This document shows, in pieces, positions 7,650-11,685 of a stretch of DNA of 11,685 bases. The notes below the pieces were generated by a model. That model saw only the letters and a list, made by a program, of their open reading frames with translations. It ran no database searches and was not told the DNA's origin. Made by a program: the position numbers and the translations under genes. The stretch's first letter is position 1; every line of letters starts with the position of its first letter. The stretch lies in NCBI GenBank assembly GCA_032124855.1, contig JAQBCT010000214.1, positions 1 to 11,685 on the forward strand, given 5' to 3'. The stretch is from DATJGR01 sp032124855. GTDB lineage: Bacteria > Pseudomonadota > Gammaproteobacteria > Pseudomonadales > Azotimanducaceae.

Positions 7650-8513
7650 ATGCAGGAATTCGAGGGGAAAGTTGCGTTTATTACCGGGGCGGCCAGTGGG
7701 ATCGGGCTGGGGATTGCCGGGGCACTGACGCGCGCGGGCGCGCGGGTGATGCTGGCTGATATCGAACAGCCGGCGTTGGAGAAGGCGGCGGCACAGCTGC
7801 GCGCGGCCGGGGCCACGGTGGACACGGTCATCTGCGATGTCTCGCAGCGCGACTCCGTATTTGCTGCAGCCACGGCCACCATCGGCCGGTTCGGCAAGGT
7901 GCACGTGGTATGCAACAACGCCGGTGTCAGCTCCGGCGGGCTGATCGAGGATTGCGACAACGGCGACTGGGACTGGGTGATTGGCGTGAACTATCTGGGC
8001 GTGCTGCACGGCTGCCAGGCATTCGTGCCGCATATCAAGGCGCAAGGCGAAGGCGGCCACATCGTGAATACGTCATCGATGGCCGGCGTGCTGGGTGGCA
8101 TGGCCGGCTGGGGACCCTACAACTCCACGAAATTCGCGGTGGTCGGCCTCACCGAGGTGCTGCGTCAGGAAGGCCGCACGGGCGGCTATGGCGCGTCGGT
8201 GCTGTGCCCCGGTGGCGTGAATACCAATATTTTCGAAGCGCCGCGCAACCGCCCCTCCCGATTCGGGCCCCAGGTCTCGAAGGTGGCCCTGTTGGACGAC
8301 CCCAACGGCATCAAGCAGGGGCTCGACCCGGACGTGGTGGGTGAACTGGTGGTGGAAGCAATCCGCAACAACCGTCTGTACATCTTCACGGACCCACGCT
8401 TTCGCAAACAGATGGCGCGGCGCTACGAGCGCATCCTCGAAGACGTCGACTGGGCCGCACACTCTGCGGCGCTCAACGACGCCGACGCGCCCGGAGCCGC
8501 CGGCGACGCCTGA
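7650..8513 (+). CDS. Short-chain dehydrogenase/reductase (SDR), classical type
   Basis: A 287-residue NAD(P)-dependent oxidoreductase with a complete classical SDR signature. T12-G-A-A-S-G-I-G19 is the Rossmann glycine motif, D37 after the second strand suggests preference for NAD over NADP, and N89-N-A-G92, N114, S143 and Y157-N-S-T-K161 make up the structural and catalytic set. PGGVNTNI (187-194) is the usual post-catalytic loop, followed by a variable substrate lid. The family oxidises alcohols or reduces ketones; the substrate is not identifiable. The ATG at 7650 is preceded by GGGGGG (7636-7641) eight bases away. It diverges from the CoA-transferase gene across the palindrome region and ends eight bases from the convergent DUF3604 gene. 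The tail after residue 265 is Ala/Asp-rich and probably disordered. Confidence 0.95.
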   Translation: MQEFEGKVAFITGAASGIGLGIAGALTRAGARVMLADIEQPALEKAAAQLRAAGATVDTVICDVSQRDSVFAAATATIGRFGKVHVVCNNAGVSSGGLIEDCDNGDWDWVIGVNYLGVLHGCQAFVPHIKAQGEGGHIVNTSSMAGVLGGMAGWGPYNSTKFAVVGLTEVLRQEGRTGGYGASVLCPGGVNTNIFEAPRNRPSRFGPQVSKVALLDDPNGIKQGLDPDVVGELVVEAIRNNRLYIFTDPRFRKQMARRYERILEDVDWAAHSAALNDADAPGAAGDA

Positions 8514-8521
8514 ACTCCAAG

Positions 8522-10396
8522 TTACGTCGGTCGCGACCAGATGGGTGACGACCAGGCGCGCTCCTGTATGGTTGTTGGCAAATCCGGGCGCGGCGGAACA
8601 CCGGCGCGCAGCGCATCCCAGGTGGACCAGCGGCAGGTGGGATTCTCCAGCGCGCGAACGTAGTACACCGCATGCTGGGATGCATCGAATGCAGGGTCGT
8701 GCCAGACCGCGCGCAGCTCATTCGCACTAACGTCTGCACTGTAGGCACATGTTGTGAGATCGACGCTGGCGCCGTTATCTGCACAGCGGTGCGTGGCTGG
8801 ATCGACATCGCCCGACGCGCAGGCCACATCGAATACGGATTCGTGCGCTTTGCCGTCCGCTACCCAGCCCTTGATGATCTGCAACCGCTGCAGCGGTGCG
8901 CTGTCCGGATCACGCATTGCCCACGCAAAGAAGCCGGGTGCGGCACCGTCCGCCGACGGCGGCAGGTCGGCACCCATCGGCACGCCATAACCGTAAGCGG
9001 TGTGCACCGCGTTTTCGTCACCCAGCAACGCATCCGTCAGATTGCCCGCAAAGAACCGAACCTTGATGCGCGGCCCGGAGGTGCCAAAGGTTTCCTTGCG
9101 ACGCAGCGCATCGAAGATTGCCGCGCGCGTATTCTCCTCGGCCCACACGCCAGCGAGTCCTGAGGCGGACCAGTACTGGAAGTAGCCGTCGGAATAGATC
9201 GAGCCGTCAGCATTGGGTTTATCCAGCGGCACCAAGCCGCGCAGCTGCGGCGTGGCATCGACCATCCCCACCTTGGACCAGTAGTCGGCTTCATCGAACG
9301 GGCCAGCAGCAACGTGGGTGTCTGACGAGCCAATCAAGCCGAACCGATAGGGATTGATGCCACGCGTCGCTTCCATGATCAGGCCATTCAGATAGGCCTC
9401 ACGCACATAGCTGCCTTTCGGCCGGCTGGGCAGCGTGCTCGCAATCCGCAGCGGCATGATCTCGAAATTCGCCCACTCGTCATTGGGTGACAGCGCAGGA
9501 ATCGTATCGGATGTGCCCTTGACCTGAGTGACTTCCACCAGCGGCTCGTTGCGCATGCGCTGTTCGGCGTACGCCGCGTCCATGGGCGCACCGGCCACGG
9601 TGGCGAGTTCAAACATCAGCCCATCTGAGCCATTGGAATTGTGGGGAATGGCCAATACCTCGTACCCCGCCGCGCGCTGCTCGTCCATCCAGGCCCACAA
9701 TAATTCCGGGTTGCGCGAATCCAGCGACGTGAACACCTGCTCTGGCGCGGAATCGCCGCGGAAAATCACGTTGCGATGCAGGTTCTGCTGCTCCTGGCCC
9801 GAAGCCGTGTATTCATAACCGATGAGCGCTGTGAAGCGGCCAGGGTCGTTATGACGCTCGGCTGCAGCAAGCGTTGCCACCCAGCCGCTGCGCACCACGG
9901 CAGGATCGAGCAGATCGTCGTTTTCACGCGGCCCGCGAAGGATCGCTACAACCGCGTAGAACGTCTTGCGGCGCTCCTCGGGCGTCTTCGCCGCGCGCAG
10001 CTGCACGGCCAGCGGATGCTGACTGACCTTCGTGCTCGGGTCCTCCATCTCTTTGACCATGCCCAGGTATTCCGCGTGATCTGTCACCGCCTCGAAGTCG
10101 AGCGGATGTTTCAGCTGCATATCGAAACCCGCGGGATGTTTGATCGCCTCGCCCTTGGCGTAACGGTACGCATCATCGGGTGTCGCGCGGACGCCGAATG
10201 TATAAGCGTCGAACGACAGTCCCGTATGGACATGCAGATCGCCGAAATAGGCATTGCGATCGGGATTACTCGGCGGAAGCGCTGGCGCCTCAACCGGTGC
10301 CGGTGCGCTGGCCGCAGGAGGCGGTGGCGCCGCCTCGCCACAGCCGTTGAGAAGCACCAAGGTCACAAGAACGCCGGTCGCCGCGTAGATCCGCAT
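8522..10396 (-). CDS. DUF3604 family lipoprotein
   Basis: A 624-residue exported protein. Residues 1-18 form a lipoprotein signal peptide ending in the lipobox L16-N-G-C19, followed by a Pro/Ala-rich linker (about 22-46). The rest matches the DUF3604 family. NAYFGDLHVHTGLSFD (48-63, H55 and H57), VTDHAEYLG (104-112), PHNSNGSDG (251-259) and GLIGSSDTH (353-361) are spaced like metal ligands of PHP-type phosphoesterases, so a metal-dependent hydrolase in the periplasm or on the outer membrane is plausible, though no function is established for the family as far as I know. Cysteines 526, 538, 550 and 588 near the C-terminus may form disulfides, as expected outside the cytoplasm. GGAGGAG lies about seven bases upstream of the ATG at 10396. 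It converges on the SDR gene with an eight-base gap; the gene upstream ends 73 bases away. Confidence 0.93.
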   Translation of the reverse strand: MRIYAATGVLVTLVLLNGCGEAAPPPPAASAPAPVEAPALPPSNPDRNAYFGDLHVHTGLSFDAYTFGVRATPDDAYRYAKGEAIKHPAGFDMQLKHPLDFEAVTDHAEYLGMVKEMEDPSTKVSQHPLAVQLRAAKTPEERRKTFYAVVAILRGPRENDDLLDPAVVRSGWVATLAAAERHNDPGRFTALIGYEYTASGQEQQNLHRNVIFRGDSAPEQVFTSLDSRNPELLWAWMDEQRAAGYEVLAIPHNSNGSDGLMFELATVAGAPMDAAYAEQRMRNEPLVEVTQVKGTSDTIPALSPNDEWANFEIMPLRIASTLPSRPKGSYVREAYLNGLIMEATRGINPYRFGLIGSSDTHVAAGPFDEADYWSKVGMVDATPQLRGLVPLDKPNADGSIYSDGYFQYWSASGLAGVWAEENTRAAIFDALRRKETFGTSGPRIKVRFFAGNLTDALLGDENAVHTAYGYGVPMGADLPPSADGAAPGFFAWAMRDPDSAPLQRLQIIKGWVADGKAHESVFDVACASGDVDPATHRCADNGASVDLTTCAYSADVSANELRAVWHDPAFDASQHAVYYVRALENPTCRWSTWDALRAGVPPRPDLPTTIQERAWSSPIWSRPT

Positions 10397-10425
10397 TAGA
10401 AATCTCCTCCCGGAAAGTTACTTGC

Positions 10426-10454
10426 AATCAACAACTGCGCGCCCCGCAAGTCAA
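10426..10454 (-). promoter_or_regulatory. Weak candidate promoter for the DUF3604 gene
   Basis: On the minus strand, TTGACT (10454-10449, five of six to the -35 consensus) is followed after 17 bases by TTGATT (10431-10426), which matches the -10 consensus at only three positions. A 6-base inverted repeat, ACTTGC/GCAAGT (10420-10425 and 10446-10451), overlaps both and might be an operator. The 73-base gap is the only place for a separate promoter unless the gene is read from the exonuclease transcript. Confidence 0.3.
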
Positions 10455-10469
10455 GCCGGACGCACCAGA

Positions 10470-11240
10470 TCAGTCGAACTCCACACCCACTGGGCAATGA
10501 TCCGAACCCATCACCTGGGGCCAGATGAACGCATCGCGCACCCGCGCGGCGGCCGACGGTGATGCCAGCACATAGTCGATGCGCCAGCCGACATTCTTCT
10601 CGCGTGCACCGCCCCACTGCCGCCACCACGTGTGGTGGTCGCGCTCACCTGGATGCTGCACTCGAAAGGTGTCCACCCAGCCCGCCGCAACCCACCGCGA
10701 CATCTCAGCGCGCTCCTCGGGCAGAAAGCCGCTGGTCTTGTGGTTGGTCTTCGGGTGAGTGAGGTCGAGTTCGGTGTGGGCCGTGTTGTAGTCGCCCATC
10801 ACGAACACCGGGCCGCGTCGGCGCAACTGCTGCAGACGATCGAACAATGCCGCGTAGAACGCCAGCTTATAGGGCACACGCGAGTTGTCGCGATCCTTGC
10901 CGCTGCCCTTCGGGAAATATGCGGTCACCACCGCGAGACGTCCGAAGTGCGCGATCAGCACGCGCCCCTCGGCATCGAGCGCGGCATCGCCCAGCGAAGC
11001 TTCGACACGATCCGGCGCCTGCCGCGAATACAGCGCCACACCACTGTACCCGGCGCGTTCGGCCGCGACGAATCGCGTATGCCAGCCGCGCGGCGCACGA
11101 ATCGCAGGCTCCAGCTGGTCTTCGAATGCGCGCACCTCCTGCAGGCCCAGCACATCGACGCCGCTGGTCTGCAGGAAGTCTGAAAATCCCTTCTTCGCAC
11201 ACGCCCGCAGCCCGTTTACGTTCCAGCTAACGATTCGCAT
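10470..11240 (-). CDS. xth: Exodeoxyribonuclease III (AP endonuclease, ExoA type)
   Basis: A 256-residue, full-length exonuclease III, which cuts at abasic sites and degrades 3' ends in base excision repair. The catalytic set is intact: N7 in SWNVNG, E35 in LQE, Y108 in AYFPKGSG, D150 and N152 in GDYNTAHTELD, D222 in WRIDYVLAS, and D247-H248 in GSDHCP. The NTAHTELDL and GFLPEERAEM stretches resemble the B. subtilis ExoA / Neisseria NExo group. The ATG at 11240 is the start of the fold. No clear Shine-Dalgarno is visible, but the gene begins eight bases after the stop of the preceding gene, so translation may be coupled. Cytoplasmic. Confidence 0.96.
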   Translation of the reverse strand: MRIVSWNVNGLRACAKKGFSDFLQTSGVDVLGLQEVRAFEDQLEPAIRAPRGWHTRFVAAERAGYSGVALYSRQAPDRVEASLGDAALDAEGRVLIAHFGRLAVVTAYFPKGSGKDRDNSRVPYKLAFYAALFDRLQQLRRRGPVFVMGDYNTAHTELDLTHPKTNHKTSGFLPEERAEMSRWVAAGWVDTFRVQHPGERDHHTWWRQWGGAREKNVGWRIDYVLASPSAAARVRDAFIWPQVMGSDHCPVGVEFD

Positions 11241-11248
11241 GAGGTGCG

Positions 11249-11685
11249 TCAGTCCAGCGCTCTCAGCATGCGTTGCAGGGCGAAGTGGCGGTAGCTGACC
11301 ATCGCAAGCTCCTGCACCTCCTTCCAGTCGATGCGGTCTTGAACGTCCAGTGCAATCCAGCCGTTGTGGCCCATGTAGGCCGGAATTCGATAGCGCTTCT
11401 CGAAGGTCAGCATGGCCTGCATATCCGCGCCCACCCAGAACGACAGATTCAGGCGGCCCTCGTGGTGATAGGCGCTGACGAAACTCTTCTTACCCGCACG
11501 AAACGTGGGATCGCCGAAGGTGGTGGACTCATTCGCCTCGGGTAGCGCCAGGCAGAACTTGCGCAACGGACCGAGCACCTCTTTGGCACGTTTGGAGACC
11601 ATGGGGTCGAATACTTCCGGGTCGATCGTCTTTGTGGGCGGCTTGATGACGGGTTGCTTCGACAATTCCGCCGCCAGCTTTTTTG
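11249..11685 (-). CDS. MmcQ/YjbR family protein, 5' end probably beyond right edge
   Basis: The C-terminal 118 residues from MVSKRAKEVLG onward match the MmcQ/YjbR fold: ALPEANESTTFGDPTFR near its start, SFVSAYHHEGRLNLSFWV in the middle, and YRIPAYMGHNGWIALDVQD before a final helix ending RMLRALD. The fold resembles a DNA-binding CyaY-like fold; the cellular role is not known. The frame stays open to the window edge. In-frame starts inside are a TTG at 11665 and an ATG at 11602, both without a recognisable ribosome site, and the intervening residues (KKLAAELSKQPVIKPPTK) look like coding sequence. I therefore treat it as open at the 5' end, though the TTG start (139 codons including stop) is possible. 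It lies eight bases upstream of the exonuclease III gene, probably in one operon. Confidence 0.82.
   Translation of the reverse strand, partial: KKLAAELSKQPVIKPPTKTIDPEVFDPMVSKRAKEVLGPLRKFCLALPEANESTTFGDPTFRAGKKSFVSAYHHEGRLNLSFWVGADMQAMLTFEKRYRIPAYMGHNGWIALDVQDRIDWKEVQELAMVSYRHFALQRMLRALD

Noticed and set aside
7508..7759. Small plus-strand frame through the double palindrome, with repeated VPGT in its translation
   Set aside because: The apparent peptide repeat is only the translated palindrome. The frame has no ribosome site and runs into the SDR gene out of frame.

Overview
The window is a GC-rich, densely coded piece of bacterial chromosome. It holds eight genes, two of them cut or probably cut by the window edges, with no RNA genes, transposases, CRISPR arrays or phage genes that I can see. 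The gene content (several class C beta-lactamase-fold hydrolases, a CaiB/BaiF CoA-transferase, a short-chain dehydrogenase, a DUF3604 lipoprotein, an ExoA-type exonuclease III) resembles environmental proteobacteria with large catabolic repertoires, for example Steroidobacteraceae or Nevskiales-like gammaproteobacteria. That placement is an inference from gene type and base composition, not from a marker gene.

Left part (1-6253): a minus-strand cluster runs from about 4850 down to the left edge. It encodes a large TIR-ATPase-TPR protein followed, 13 and 16 bases apart, by two tandemly duplicated serine hydrolases (about 69% identical over the shared 151 residues by hand alignment). The second copy runs off the left edge. 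A third serine hydrolase, from a different branch of the same fold, is transcribed divergently from a 149-base gap (5000-6253, plus). A TIR-STAND-like protein co-transcribed with a pair of penicillin-binding-protein-fold hydrolases is the least ordinary arrangement in the window. A signalling or defence role is possible but unproven.

Middle part (6270-8513): a CaiB/BaiF CoA-transferase (minus) and an SDR oxidoreductase (plus) diverge from a 171-base gap. This gap carries a compact double palindrome (7538-7605): two 35-base hairpin-forming units with the core GGTGCC-N-GGCACC, in opposite orientation and sharing two bases. The second unit ends ten bases before a -10-like hexamer for the SDR gene. 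The two enzymes fit a CoA-ester catabolic or lipid-modifying pathway, substrate unknown.

Right part (8522-11685): on the minus strand lie a DUF3604 lipoprotein, an exonuclease III (xth, ExoA type) and, eight bases upstream of it, an MmcQ/YjbR-family protein whose 5' end probably lies beyond the right edge. No gene-free stretch exceeds 300 bases.
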